A stretch of 64,000 bases of DNA from Pycnococcus provasolii (Eukaryota; Chlorophyta; Pseudoscourfieldiophyceae; Pseudoscourfieldiales; Pycnococcaceae), in NCBI GenBank assembly GCA_938743325.2, contig OW568885.1, forward strand, positions 186,001 through 250,000. Reading direction: 5' to 3'. Both the position numbers and the translations under genes were made by a program. The notes beneath the pieces were generated by a model that made no database searches, was not told where the DNA came from, and was given only the letters and a program-made list of their open reading frames with translations. This document shows positions 9,905 through 20,300 of this stretch, in pieces. Every line of letters starts with the position of its first letter. Within the stretch, counting starts at the first letter, position 1.

Positions 9905-10107
9905 CCGCGGTGTCCCCATCAGCGCACAACCCAAAGAGTCGTGAAGCTTCAAAAAGCAACCAAAAGCCAAAAGTGGGGGACGACGAAGAGATAGAGAAGG
10001 AAGGAGAGGAGAGGAGGTGAAGTACCCCCGGGCGTGGTTTGTCACTTTTATCACAAATACTTTTTTTTTGGAATTTTCTTTTTTTCTTTCTTGCATTGCA
10101 TTACACG

Positions 10108-12819
10108 TCATCCTGTTGTTGTTGTTGTCGCTGTTGCTGCCGCCGCCGCTGCTGATGATGTATTGGTGCAAATCGCATCAGATAAGCTAAACACAGCTCC
10201 ACGTCCCTTGTTCGCACTCCGTGCAGCTTTCTCCGTAACGATGAGCATACGCAGCAGCGTCTCAAGGGCATTCGACGTTGGCACAGGTCGACCAATGGGA
10301 TCCACGTGCAGCGAACTCGCCGTGCTTTCGCGTGGCTCGTAAGGATTGCTAAGCCAGCTATCTGACGATCCATATGCGCTCACCGCTTCTGCCAAGCTTG
10401 TGGCGAGTATGTAAGGGTACCTAGGGCTACCTCGCTCCATAGTCGTATTATTCAAATCCTTGGTACCGGAAATACGGCTGCGGCATGCCTCGTCGAGCAT
10501 CACGCACCAATTCAGCACGTCCGCACACTCTGCACGGAACGACGGCGATAGCAGATATTCCAGTTCCTTTGGTGGCTTCAAGCTGCCATTCGTGCCACTG
10601 CATGAGTAGCACAGAAGCGCGGCGACGTCGTCAATCAGCCTTTCTGTCGCCCGTGCATCGACCACCTGGCTGTGCGGAGGGGGAGCTCGTGCCACGTCTT
10701 GAGGCGCCAAAGGCACACGTGAGGACCCATTTGCGCAGACGGCATACACTCTCTTGATCAGCTCGTATCCGCCAATCTTATCTGCATAAGCGCCGTAGTC
10801 GTACGGTGCCAAATCCATTCGCATGCAGAATCGACTGCCGTCTTCGTCGTCGTCGCAGTACACGCTTGACCTATCCTTTCTCCCATCGAAGCGCCTGTGC
10901 GCAACGCTCATTCGGTCTTGAGCCAGCTGCGCGGCAGCTGCCATGTCACCCTCACGCACCAGCTCAACGAATTGAAGAAGCGCAAGCCGCAGAGCCACGG
11001 GGCCATCGTGACACGCGACGAGATGGCCTCGCCCGTTCGATCTGAGAATGTTCTCAACGCGGATAGCATCTCCATCGAGCACCGCCTCTCGGATCGCACA
11101 TCGCTCAGAGAGCGCGGCGCTTTCAGGTCGCTGCTTCGGTGATGTCGCCACCGGCATGGACTCCGGTGCCGTGCGACTGAGCGCCTCGAGCGTTGCGCCA
11201 AAGCCGTGGTGCTGAAGGTACGATCGAACGGCATCGAGGCAGGCGCTGGAGGGAATCTCCGTCGCCTGAATCGCATCCGCCTCAGCTTTTGCTTCCTCCT
11301 GCATGTACGCTTCGAGATCAAATAGGAACGGCTCTGGATCGGGCGGTGAAGGCAGCGTTCCCTCCTCGCGGCAGCGCGCCGCGCGCAAGCGAGACGCCTC
11401 GGGTCCAAAATTAATCCTAACGCGCTCGCCGTGGCTGTGAAGGCCAACCGTGGGTACGAGCGGCGCGGCAACGTCGCGAAATGCAACGCCGAGGTGCTGG
11501 CCATTCAGGGTGAAGAACACCTCCCGGCGTCCGTGATGGATGCCCGCGCCGACGACGTCCCCCGCCTGGAAAGGCGACGCGTATGGGATGCCACGACCGC
11601 TGGCGTGGAACTTGTGCCCGTCATCGCCGTGGTACCCGTAGCTGGAGGCATCCCAGCCAGGCTGGCGGCTGATCTTTCCATCGGGTGGCGTGAAGCCAAC
11701 GCCGATCGTGCCGCGCTCGCCGAAGCTTAGAATGTGCACCTCGTAGTAGTATACAGCCACGTCCATAGGAACGGCGGTGTCCGCTCGCACCGCTCCCACG
11801 TCATTGCTGTGCTGACCCACACCATGGTAGGAAACCTCCAGCTTATCACGCGAAACGCTCAGGAACGAGCCGAGAGCGCGCGTGTCAAGAGCAGAGGGTA
11901 ACTGCGACGGCGAACCGCGATCAAGTCTTGGTGACAACACCGCCGCGCTCGCATCCGCATCCTCGTCTGCATCCGGCCCAGCGCCGCCAAGAGCAACGAG
12001 CGGCTCGCGAAGGCAAGCCTCCTCCGCACGCGCACGAGACACTGCGAACATAGCCGCCGCCCTTGACATTGGCGTATCGGTGTCGAACGTCTCTTCGTCA
12101 CCGACGCTGTCGCCGTCATCGAACTCGCCGTCGCCGTCGCCATCGTCGGCACGACGCTCCGCCGTGGCATCTGAAGAGTCAAAAAGATTGGGTCGACGCG
12201 GCGAAGGTCTCGTGAACAACCTGCGAATGTCTTGCCCTGAATCAGCAGCCCCCGCAGGCCTTGTCTGAATAGGGAACATGTTCTGCTGAGCTCGAAATGA
12301 CTCGGCTGGAAATTCCACCCCGGACACCGGGTCTACAACGCTACCAACACGCTGCCCCTCCGACAGGAGGCGCGTGAGGTTCCTCGTGTTCCTGCCCGGT
12401 CTCTGACGTTGCTCGCGTTGATTTTGCTGCTGAGCCGCTCTTTCGAGTCCCGCGAGCGCCTGATATGTTCTCTGGCGCAGGCTCGCGGCCTGTGCCCCTG
12501 CTGCGTATCCCGATGCGAGCACGCCCCCTGCCCCGTCTCCCCTGAGCGGGTGGCTTGCGAGTTCGTCGAGCAGGCGCAGGTGGTCGTCGAGCTGGAACCT
12601 TGAGCGTTCGATGGACGTGAGGAAGGACGCCGTGGCTGCACTTGGCATTTGCATTTGCGAGGAGGGCACGTGCGGTGCGAGGAGGGCGGGCGGCGGCGGC
12701 GGCTGCTGCTCCCATACGTCGACGTCTATGGTCGCCTGCGCATCATCATCATCGTCGTCGTCCACCATCTGGGACAGTCCCAGTCCCAGGTGGTGATGGG
12801 GCCCAGGTGGTGCGGACAT
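10108..12819 (-). CDS. RANBPM: RanBPM/GID-type SPRY-LisH-CTLH-CRA protein
   Basis: The product is 903 residues from the ATG at 12819 (MSAPPG); an upstream in-frame ATG at 12942 adds a Pro-rich stretch and is less likely. Domains in order: acidic, low-complexity N terminus; SPRY at about 313-470 (VYYYEVHILS, GTIGVGF, GWDASSYGYHGDDG, VFFTLNG); LisH at about 521-550 (LDAVRSYLQHHGFGATLEAL); CTLH at about 570-633 (CAIREAVLDGDAIRVENIL); then a CRA-like C terminus. This order is that of RanBP9/10 and yeast Gid1/Vid30, the scaffold of the GID/CTLH ubiquitin ligase that binds substrates or substrate receptors. The SPRY-LisH spacing and a long loop in the CRA region make it larger than most homologues. 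A TGTAA lies directly at the 3' end (10101-10105). Confidence 0.92.
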   Translation of the reverse strand: MSAPPGPHHHLGLGLSQMVDDDDDDDAQATIDVDVWEQQPPPPPALLAPHVPSSQMQMPSAATASFLTSIERSRFQLDDHLRLLDELASHPLRGDGAGGVLASGYAAGAQAASLRQRTYQALAGLERAAQQQNQREQRQRPGRNTRNLTRLLSEGQRVGSVVDPVSGVEFPAESFRAQQNMFPIQTRPAGAADSGQDIRRLFTRPSPRRPNLFDSSDATAERRADDGDGDGEFDDGDSVGDEETFDTDTPMSRAAAMFAVSRARAEEACLREPLVALGGAGPDADEDADASAAVLSPRLDRGSPSQLPSALDTRALGSFLSVSRDKLEVSYHGVGQHSNDVGAVRADTAVPMDVAVYYYEVHILSFGERGTIGVGFTPPDGKISRQPGWDASSYGYHGDDGHKFHASGRGIPYASPFQAGDVVGAGIHHGRREVFFTLNGQHLGVAFRDVAAPLVPTVGLHSHGERVRINFGPEASRLRAARCREEGTLPSPPDPEPFLFDLEAYMQEEAKAEADAIQATEIPSSACLDAVRSYLQHHGFGATLEALSRTAPESMPVATSPKQRPESAALSERCAIREAVLDGDAIRVENILRSNGRGHLVACHDGPVALRLALLQFVELVREGDMAAAAQLAQDRMSVAHRRFDGRKDRSSVYCDDDEDGSRFCMRMDLAPYDYGAYADKIGGYELIKRVYAVCANGSSRVPLAPQDVARAPPPHSQVVDARATERLIDDVAALLCYSCSGTNGSLKPPKELEYLLSPSFRAECADVLNWCVMLDEACRSRISGTKDLNNTTMERGSPRYPYILATSLAEAVSAYGSSDSWLSNPYEPRESTASSLHVDPIGRPVPTSNALETLLRMLIVTEKAARSANKGRGAVFSLSDAICTNTSSAAAAAATATTTTTG

Positions 12820-14400
12820 TATGATTTCTTCGCACCCACCCACCAGCAAAACGAGATACTGGCCGGGGGAGGGGGGAGGAGAAGGAAGGAAGACGCGTGG
12901 TGAAAAGAAAAGGCCGGGGGGGGGGAGTAACCCTAGTTGCACCCGTGGAAACCCTTTTTTTTTTTTTTTCCAGACTATTGGGGTTACAAGAAGAAGTTCC
13001 TGTACCTAAACGAAGACAGAACAAGTATATGCAGTATGTGTACCATCAGACAAATCCACCCTACATACAAATAACACTCAAAACATCCCAATTCAAGCCC
13101 ATAAAAGTTCCCCTGCTAGTTGAGCAAGCCTCCCACATCCCTGATTTACCATTTTCGCTCCCAGTCTCTTCTCCATGTGTTGGTTGACGTGTTAGGAGAG
13201 GATCTCTTCCTACGTGTGTTGAGTAGACTTAAGAGTCTTGTTGGGTTTCGTGTATTGTTGGCGGGGAGCAGTTCATGATCTGATTGATTAGTTCTTCTTT
13301 GAACTTGGTTTCTTTTAGATGTTTGGCGGAGAGTGTGGGCGTGCATTTTGCAGTTAGGAGAGGGTTCCATATTGAGAGGGGGAAGCTTCGTCTGGAGTGT
13401 CTGACTGATCGTTCTGTAGTTATGTAAGAGAGTATGAAGAAGAGAAATCGTTTGAGGGGGGATGGGGGGAGTGGCTCGCCTGGGCTGTGGAAGACGCATT
13501 CGCATCTGCAGTTCCAGATGGATTTGAGGGCTATGCTGTGGATAAGGGCCCATAGCGGGAGGTGGTGGTTGTCTCGAGTTTTGGGGCGTTGTTGAATTGG
13601 AGGAGCGTTGAGTGCCTCAGCCTTGGTGGGGTCACCCGAGTTCCTCCCCTCCAGTGGGGTGGACCCCCTTCTCGGCCATGTCTGCTCTGCTGGCAGTGGC
13701 CCCTTCCCTTCCCTTCCCTTCTCTGCTGGCCCACAGTCCACAGACGGAAGAAAAGCCGAGTCATATAAAGGTAACTTAAGGTACAACGGACTCCGACCAC
13801 CTACTCCGACCCATCATGCCATGTGGACTGTCACTGTGGAGCACAAGCAACATTAGACCTCCGGGATCTAACCCGGATGATGCCATAGACTAAGTTGATG
13901 CCCTTCATGATCATGTCCATGGAGCCGGAGCCCACCAGCCAGCCGTGAATTGGCGCAACGACCGGATCCCCACCTAATAAGGTACAGTAGTATTTTAATA
14001 CTAGGCTCCCTGTTCCTTCACTCGCTGTTCACACTATCGTAGGGATTCCCTTGGGAAGACTTGTGCTTGTGAGAACCTTACAGTGTGTATTCTGGGCCAA
14101 CAAAACCAGGCGTTGACCCCTAACCTTACCTTATTACGATAGTCTAGGCTACGGACTGACGGAGAGTCGTTGGTGGGTGGCATCCCCCTTCTGCCCTTAT
14201 TACAGTGCATGGCAAGTCGTCGTCGTCGTCGTCGTCGTTCGCTGTACTGTATGGGGATACTGGAATAAAAAGGGAACCTCCTCTTGGAATTTGAATAGGT
14301 CATTTGAATGGTTTTGAACCGCTTTTGAACGAACCTTTTCTGTGGTCTGTCCCCTCCCCTTCTTGCTTAAGGCCCCTTGCCTTTCTCTCGTCTGCCGGCC
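12820..14400. other. Intergenic region between divergent RanBPM and Cys-loop channel genes, with LINE relic
   Basis: At about 1.6 kb this is one of the longest gaps in the window. It holds a T tract (about 12955-12970), the probable LINE fragment at 13229-13786 (listed separately), an unidentified block at about 13860-13970 whose minus strand reads GWLVGSGSMDMIMKG, and a (GTC)n tract at about 14215-14240. The 13860-13970 block has a hairpin ccgggttagatcccgg that recalls a T-arm, but no tRNA can be folded from it. Confidence 0.5.
13229..13786 (-). mobile_element. Probable 3' relic of a non-LTR (LINE-type) retrotransposon
   Basis: A 185-codon minus-strand frame with no convincing start contains LPLWALIHSIALKSIWNCRC followed by ECVF. 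The pattern W-x-L-I-H-x-I-A-L-x-S-I-W-x-x-R-C-x-x-V-F matches the tail of the zinc-binding region at the end of many LINE ORF2 proteins, as I remember it. No reverse transcriptase core (YxDD), endonuclease or poly(A) tail is visible, so at most the end of an old copy is present. Protein similarity rests on about 25 residues, hence low confidence. Confidence 0.35.
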
Positions 14401-16551
14401 ATGGCCACGTCCATGTCCATGTCCATGCGGCTTCCTGTGACTCAACGTTTCTCTCGCAGTTGTCTCTCTACAGTGCACACAACAACGTTTCAAACTCTCA
14501 TGGGGACTTTAGCGTACCTCCTATTGTCATCCTTTGTCTTGACCTTATTGGTCTTCGCAGTCACGCTCTCAACCCTGCCGTACGACAAGTGGGTGGGGGT
14601 ACCTTCCGAAGCACATTCACATGCAGGTGCAACAAGAAGCAGACTTCAGATGAGCTGGACTTCAAGTTCTTCTGCAGAACTCGCAGAACCAGATTTCAAT
14701 ACAAGACACGCGGAGGTCAGACGTCGAAGGAACTTGCAAGCGCACTATGCCGAAGAAGACGACGGAAACAGGAAGTGGAGTGCCGCGTTGGTCAGCAACT
14801 ACCAGTGCGATAAGGGACGGTGCCACCTGCCCAAAGTAAGAGAAGAGGAGAGGCTTCAGGAAGATCTCTTCTCGAACTACAACTTGAAAGCGTCGCCTGG
14901 ACATCCAACACACGTTGGCTTGGCAATATACATGCAGAAGCTCGAAAGGGCGGATGCGAGCACAGGCACACTGGAAGTCAACGCGTGGGTACAGATGGGG
15001 TGGTATGACCCTCGCCTGAAGTGGGAACCGTCAGAATATGGCGGCATCAACACGACCACAGCATCTATCGTCGGATCGACAAATGCTGACACGATGATTT
15101 GGCACCCAGACTTCGACTTATTCGACTCTCCTGGCCTCAGTGCGTCGTTGTCGAACCAGGACGCGTCCATCAAAAGTGACGGCTACGTGTACTGGTCACG
15201 AAACGGAATTATTAAGATTCTGTGCAACTTCGACGGGCTGCTCAACTTCCCCTTCGACGATATCGAATGCAAATTCGTCGGGGGCGGCTGGACACGCTCG
15301 GGACACACTGTCAGCTACGTCCTGATGAAGACGGGTGACCCGGCACATCCAGTGTACGGCTTCGAAGTGTCGAAGATGATGCAGGATCAGAAAGCCTTTT
15401 TCGAATTTCGCACCGTCAAGAAAACCGTGAACACCGTTATATACTACTATCCGTCGGCCCCGGGGGAACCGTGGCCAAGTGTGGAGTTCACAATCAGGCT
15501 GCGGAGAGCACTGATCAGCTACGTCGTTAACGTGCTCTTTCCCGCCACCATGCTCGGCTTCATGAGCAACCTCGTCTACTTGATTGACATCGGAACTGGC
15601 GAGCGCATGGGTTTCGCAATCACTCTCCTCCTGGCGCTCATCGCGTCTCAAATGGTTTTTTTTGATCTGGTGCCTCGCACAAATCACCTGCTGTGGGCTG
15701 ACGTATTCAACATGACGATCATGACCTACGCAACTTGCGCGGTGGGACAAACGATTCTTTGCACAGCATTGCAGTACGCCAAATGGCAAGAAGTTCCGTT
15801 CTATATCTCGTTCTTGGCAAAACATATGAGCGTTGACGATTTTGAGGATCCGAAGGATGTGAATACGTGGGTTGGCAAGTGGAAGATTGAGTACATCCGA
15901 GAGCAGATGAGGATAGCATCTGAGAGGAGCATGAAAAGAGTCATTGATGCCACGGGCAACTGGGTTTTGGTGGACAACAGGCCGAAAAAAAATAAAAAGT
16001 CGGCAAGGATGAGTGCTGCTGACTACTTTCAGCAAATGAGGCAAGGAGACGTTGCGCAAGCGAATGGAGATGAAACGCCGACGCCACTCCGTAAAATGCG
16101 AACGCCAGCAAAATCGTTGCGCGAGTATTCGCCTTCAGCATCGTTCCCCGAGCATTTGGCAGCAACACCAAGCCGCGAGTATTTGTACCGAGATGACTTG
16201 CCTGAAGATGCGATAAGGATCGTGGAAGAACAATCAAAGATGTCCGCTGGAGATCATTATGATGCCTTGCACCTAGCCATTGTTGTACAAAAAATCTGGC
16301 GAGGCAAGGTTTCGCGCAGCGAAAGTGAAGCCCTGAAAAAGGAAAAGGCTGTGGATGAAGATTCAAGGCATGCGTATCTGGCCGAACGCGGTGTGACCGA
16401 GCTCGGCGTAAAAATAAGCCATGTCTTCGACCGTTACGCGTTCAGACTTGGCATGACAAGCTACGCCGTGTTAATCTTGACATTGTTCTTACTTGGGGTG
16501 ACGCATTTTTATGCGCCTATGGACGGCGGCGACGACATTCGCCTCATCTAA
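14401..16551 (+). CDS. Pentameric Cys-loop ligand-gated ion channel subunit with IQ motif
   Basis: The product is 716 residues from the ATG at 14401. Order: hydrophobic N-terminal segment (36-59, signal anchor or signal peptide); extracellular ligand-binding domain with the loop-A motif WHPD (about 234) and a Cys-loop from Cys275 to Cys290 containing FPFD; four membrane helices M1 about 371-395, M2 about 402-420, M3 about 430-458 and M4 about 682-704. The Cys-loop has 14 residues between cysteines, one more than the canonical 13. M2 reads GERMGFAITLLLALI: Glu at -1', Thr at 6' and Leu at 9' as in cation-selective receptors, so cation selectivity is inferred. The M3-M4 loop is about 220 residues and contains VQKIWRGKVSR, an exact IQ pattern for calmodulin-type partners. 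Ligand unknown. Surface or endomembrane location expected. Confidence 0.92.
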   Translation: MATSMSMSMRLPVTQRFSRSCLSTVHTTTFQTLMGTLAYLLLSSFVLTLLVFAVTLSTLPYDKWVGVPSEAHSHAGATRSRLQMSWTSSSSAELAEPDFNTRHAEVRRRRNLQAHYAEEDDGNRKWSAALVSNYQCDKGRCHLPKVREEERLQEDLFSNYNLKASPGHPTHVGLAIYMQKLERADASTGTLEVNAWVQMGWYDPRLKWEPSEYGGINTTTASIVGSTNADTMIWHPDFDLFDSPGLSASLSNQDASIKSDGYVYWSRNGIIKILCNFDGLLNFPFDDIECKFVGGGWTRSGHTVSYVLMKTGDPAHPVYGFEVSKMMQDQKAFFEFRTVKKTVNTVIYYYPSAPGEPWPSVEFTIRLRRALISYVVNVLFPATMLGFMSNLVYLIDIGTGERMGFAITLLLALIASQMVFFDLVPRTNHLLWADVFNMTIMTYATCAVGQTILCTALQYAKWQEVPFYISFLAKHMSVDDFEDPKDVNTWVGKWKIEYIREQMRIASERSMKRVIDATGNWVLVDNRPKKNKKSARMSAADYFQQMRQGDVAQANGDETPTPLRKMRTPAKSLREYSPSASFPEHLAATPSREYLYRDDLPEDAIRIVEEQSKMSAGDHYDALHLAIVVQKIWRGKVSRSESEALKKEKAVDEDSRHAYLAERGVTELGVKISHVFDRYAFRLGMTSYAVLILTLFLLGVTHFYAPMDGGDDIRLI

Positions 16552-16952
16552 TTGAAAGGAATCTGAGGAGCCCTTGCGACGTGACAACATAAAGCTGTGT
16601 CGCAGGAAGGATGGCGGATATCTCAGATTTGTGTAGCGAGGGAGACCCTATCCCTCGGCAGTCTGGACCCGCTCCGCGACCACGCGCGCGGAGAGAGGCG
16701 GCGACTGTGTATCGCGGATAGAGGCGACGACAACCAAGCAGGTTCGTTTGTGAACGCCTGCGTGTAATAAAGTAGTACTATATTACAACATATGCCTTGG
16801 CTAAAGATTACCATAGACCATTCTATCCATTTCGCCTCTGGCCTCTGCACTCGCTGTCACTTGGAGTACAGTGCGCGACCTCTAGGGTACCGTACCGTAC
16901 CGAGAAGTACGGTATGTAACATAAGACGCGTGAACTCGCTAATCTACCTTAG

Positions 16953-16972
16953 CTAACCCTAACCCTAACCCT
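16953..16972 (+). repeat. Short telomere-like tract (CTAACC)3
   Basis: Three-plus CCCTAA units, about 355 bp upstream of the giant repeat gene. Same kind as the tract at 4244-4263. Confidence 0.7.
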
Positions 16973-17038
16973 GCCAGCCTGAAGGGAAGGGAAGCGCCTA
17001 AGGTACTCTGTTCTTGGGATGGAACCCCTAATCTTCCC

Positions 17039-17065
17039 CTTGAACTTGAACTTGAACTTGAACTT
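17039..17065 (+). repeat. Hexanucleotide tract (TTGAAC)4
   Basis: Four to five exact copies of a GAACTT/TTGAAC hexamer in the leader region of the giant gene. Simple repeat; no function seen. Confidence 0.7.
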
Positions 17066-17327
17066 CCCTCCCCCCGTCCCCCGGACCCGTTCCCATGCGT
17101 TTGACTTGCTGGAATCCACCCGCCTTCAACTCCCACGCCTTAGCTGCCTTCTAAGTCTTCAACTCCCCCCTTCCCCATTGGCATTGGAGTGATGGCCAAC
17201 TTCCTTATGGCGCGCACTGATATGGTCTTGTGTAAGGCCATATGCAGCGGTGAAAGATCGCCGTCCGTGTCTGAACCTTAACTTCTGGGATAGCTGTTGA
17301 CCTGTTATTATTTTTGTTCTTTTTACG

Positions 17328-20300
17328 ATGATGGAAGGTTTTGTGCGTGCAAGTGGTGACATCTCGGCGCCCGTCGCGCCGCTCGCAAGCCGCCTCGCCG
17401 CTTGCAGGATGAGCTTGCAAGCGCGCGTCGAGCAAACTGCACGCGAGGTGGAGTACGTAGACAAGAGGAAAAATGAACTCACTCTGTGGCAAGCAACAGG
17501 TCTACCGCCAGCACCTCGAAGTGTCAGGCCGCCGCCGCCGCACCCGGCGCAGGACTGCAGGCAGCGCGAGGCAACGACTGCTGTGTTCGTACCAGCGGGT
17601 GTCTCTCAGCTTCACAGCAAGAACAAGTTTGCGCACGCCGAACCGGCGATAAGGCACACGGTTCGAGCTGACGTTGCGAGATGGGATGAAGCGACCCACC
17701 CATGGGTAGGCTCCGACTTTCAGCTCGCCTTACATAGAAGCCTGGAGTACAAACTGACACTCAAGGCTGCCATGCTCGCTTTCCACGCAGCTGCCGATGT
17801 TGCACGGTATCGCCGTTTCTTGGTTGATATGATTTGGTACGAGCGAGCAAGAGAGAACTCAGAGAAGGTGTGGCAGGTGTGGTTCAAACTCTGGTCGGAC
17901 AGATGTGCGCATAAAGCAGCAGCAGAGGCGTGGCTTTTGCAGCGCTCACTGAGACGCACCGCTGAGGTAGTCGCAGAGTGGCTCTGCATAGCGAAGAAAG
18001 AGACAATCTTGCGCAGACACGAGAAGATCGCCGCGCGTCGTTTGCAAGCACGTCTCATTCACGCAGGTATGGCACACTGGCGCAGTCTATGGAAGCAAGC
18101 AAGACTTCGGCAAGTACAGTACGAAATGTCGGCTGAGTGGCATAAAATGTACGTGCTTGGTCAATGTTTCTGCGAACTTAAATTTGCGGCAGACCGAATG
18201 AAACATCTTCGCCGTCAGATCAACAATCCACGAGACAAAACGCCTCACACCAAACCGCAAAAGGCAAACGCCATAAGTATCGTTACACAGCTACTTGGAC
18301 AAAAAGCAAATCTCATTAAGCAACAAAAACTCGAAGCACAGAGCATTGAAAACCAACACCGCTTCGAAGCAACTCAGCAAGACGTCACCTGGGCCAAAGT
18401 GCTATCTACAATACAACGTAGGTACCATAATACACGAGTCCGACCCGCCCTTCACAATTCCAACATCTTCTCAGCCGAAAGTGCAACAATTGACCTTCAG
18501 CAACTAAAAGCTCAACTGGAATCCGCGCGCGACGAGCTTGCGCGACACGAGTCGTCCGCGCACTCGGAGCGCGCGACGCTGGATGCAGCAGAGAGCGAGG
18601 TGTCTGTGCTCGAGCGCGAGGCGGAGTCGACGCGTCGCGACGGCGACTCGGCGCTTGCATCTCGTCTGGAGGCGCGCGCGTCGTCTGCTCGATCTGAGCT
18701 TCGCGAGCGTCGGTCCGAGCTCGATGCGCGCATTGCATCCGTACGATCGTCTGCGAAAGCTCGCGTGGCTGCGGCTGAGGAGGACTTGGTATCCGCTCGC
18801 GCTCGCGCGTCGGTGATATCTTCGTCGTCGTCTGGCGCGAGAGCGGATGTGTCGTCGCTGCACAGCTCAGTTGCGGCTGCGTCCGCGGCGCTTGCTTCGA
18901 GCGAGAGCGCACTCGCATCGGCGCGCGACGAGCTTGCGCGACACGAGTCGTCCGCGCACTCGGAGCGCGCGACGCTGGATGCAGCAGAGAGCGAGGTGTC
19001 TGCGCTCGAGCGCGAGGCGGAGTCGACGCGTCGCGACGGCGACTCGGCGCTTGCATCTCGTCTGGAGGCGCGCGCGTCGTCTGCTCGATCTGAGCTTCGC
19101 GAGCGTCGGTCCGAGCTCGATGCGCGCATTGCATCCGTACGATCGTCTGCGAAAGCTCGCGTGGCTGCGGCTGAGGAGGACTTGGTATCCGCTCGCGCTC
19201 GCGCGTCGGTGATATCTTCGTCGTCGCCTGGCGCGAGAGCGGATGTGTCGTCGCTGCACAGCTCAGTTGCGGCTGCGTCCGCGGCGCTTGCTTCGAGCGA
19301 GAGCGCACTTGCATCGGCGCGCGACGAGCTTGCGCGACACGAGTCGTCCGCGCACTCGGAGCGCGCGACGCTGGATGCAGCAGAGAGCGAGGTGTCTGCG
19401 CTCGAGCGCGAGGCGGAGTCGACGCGTCGCGACGGCGACTCGGCGCTTGCATCTCGTCTGGAGGCGCGCGCGTCGTCTGCTCGATCTGAGCTTCGCGAGC
19501 GTCGGTCCGAGCTCGATGCGCGCATTGCATCCGTACGATCGTCTGCGAAAGCTCGCGTGGCTGCGGCTGAGGAGGACTTGGTATCCGCTCGCGCTCGCGC
19601 GTCGGTGATATCTTCGTCGTCGCCTGGCGCGAGAGCGGATGTGTCGTCGCTGCACAGCTCAGTTGCGGCTGCGTCCGCGGCGCTTGCTTCGAGCGAGAGC
19701 GCACTTGCATCGGCGCGCGACGAGCTTGCGCGACACGAGTCGTCCGCGCACTCGGAGCGCGCGACGCTGGATGCAGCAGAGAGCGAGGTGTCTGTGCTCG
19801 AGCGCGAGGCGGAGTCGACGCGTCGCGACGGCGACTCGGCGCTTGCATCTCGTCTGGAGGCGCGCGCGTCGTCTGCTCGATCTGAGCTTCGCGAGCGTCG
19901 GTCCGAGCTCGATGCGCGCATTGCATCCGTACGATCGTCTGCGAAAGCTCGCGTGGCTGCGGCTGAGGAGGACTTGGTATCCGCTCGCGCTCGCGCGTCG
20001 GTGATATCTTCGTCGTCGTCTGTCGCGAGAGCGGATGTGTCGTCGCTGCACAGCTCAGTTGCGGCTGCGTCCGCGGCGCTTGCTTCGAGCGAGAGCGCAC
20101 TCGCATCGGCGCGCGACGAGCTTGCGCGACACGAGTCGTCCGCGCACTCGGAGCGCGCGACGCTGGATGCAGCAGAGAGCGAGGTGTCTGCGCTCGAGCG
20201 CGAGGCGGAGTCGACGCGTCGCGACGGCGACTCGGCGCTTGCATCTCGTCTGGAGGCGCGCGCGTCGTCTGCTCGATCTGAGCTTCGCGAGCGTCGGTCC

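Larger units (their letters stand above)
16552..17327. other. Intergenic region between Cys-loop channel and giant repeat gene
   Basis: No gene is supported. It holds a telomere-like tract at 16953-16972, a GAACTT hexamer tract at about 17039-17065, and C/T-rich sequence near 17060-17180, and ends in a T-rich stretch just before the ATG at 17328. Confidence 0.5.

Noticed and set aside
13860-13970. tRNA or SINE from the hairpin ccgggttagatcccgg
   Set aside because: The T-loop consensus is off and no acceptor, D or anticodon arm can be built around it.
15196-16059. 287-codon minus-strand frame inside the Cys-loop channel gene
   Set aside because: Shadow of the channel coding sequence; no motif.
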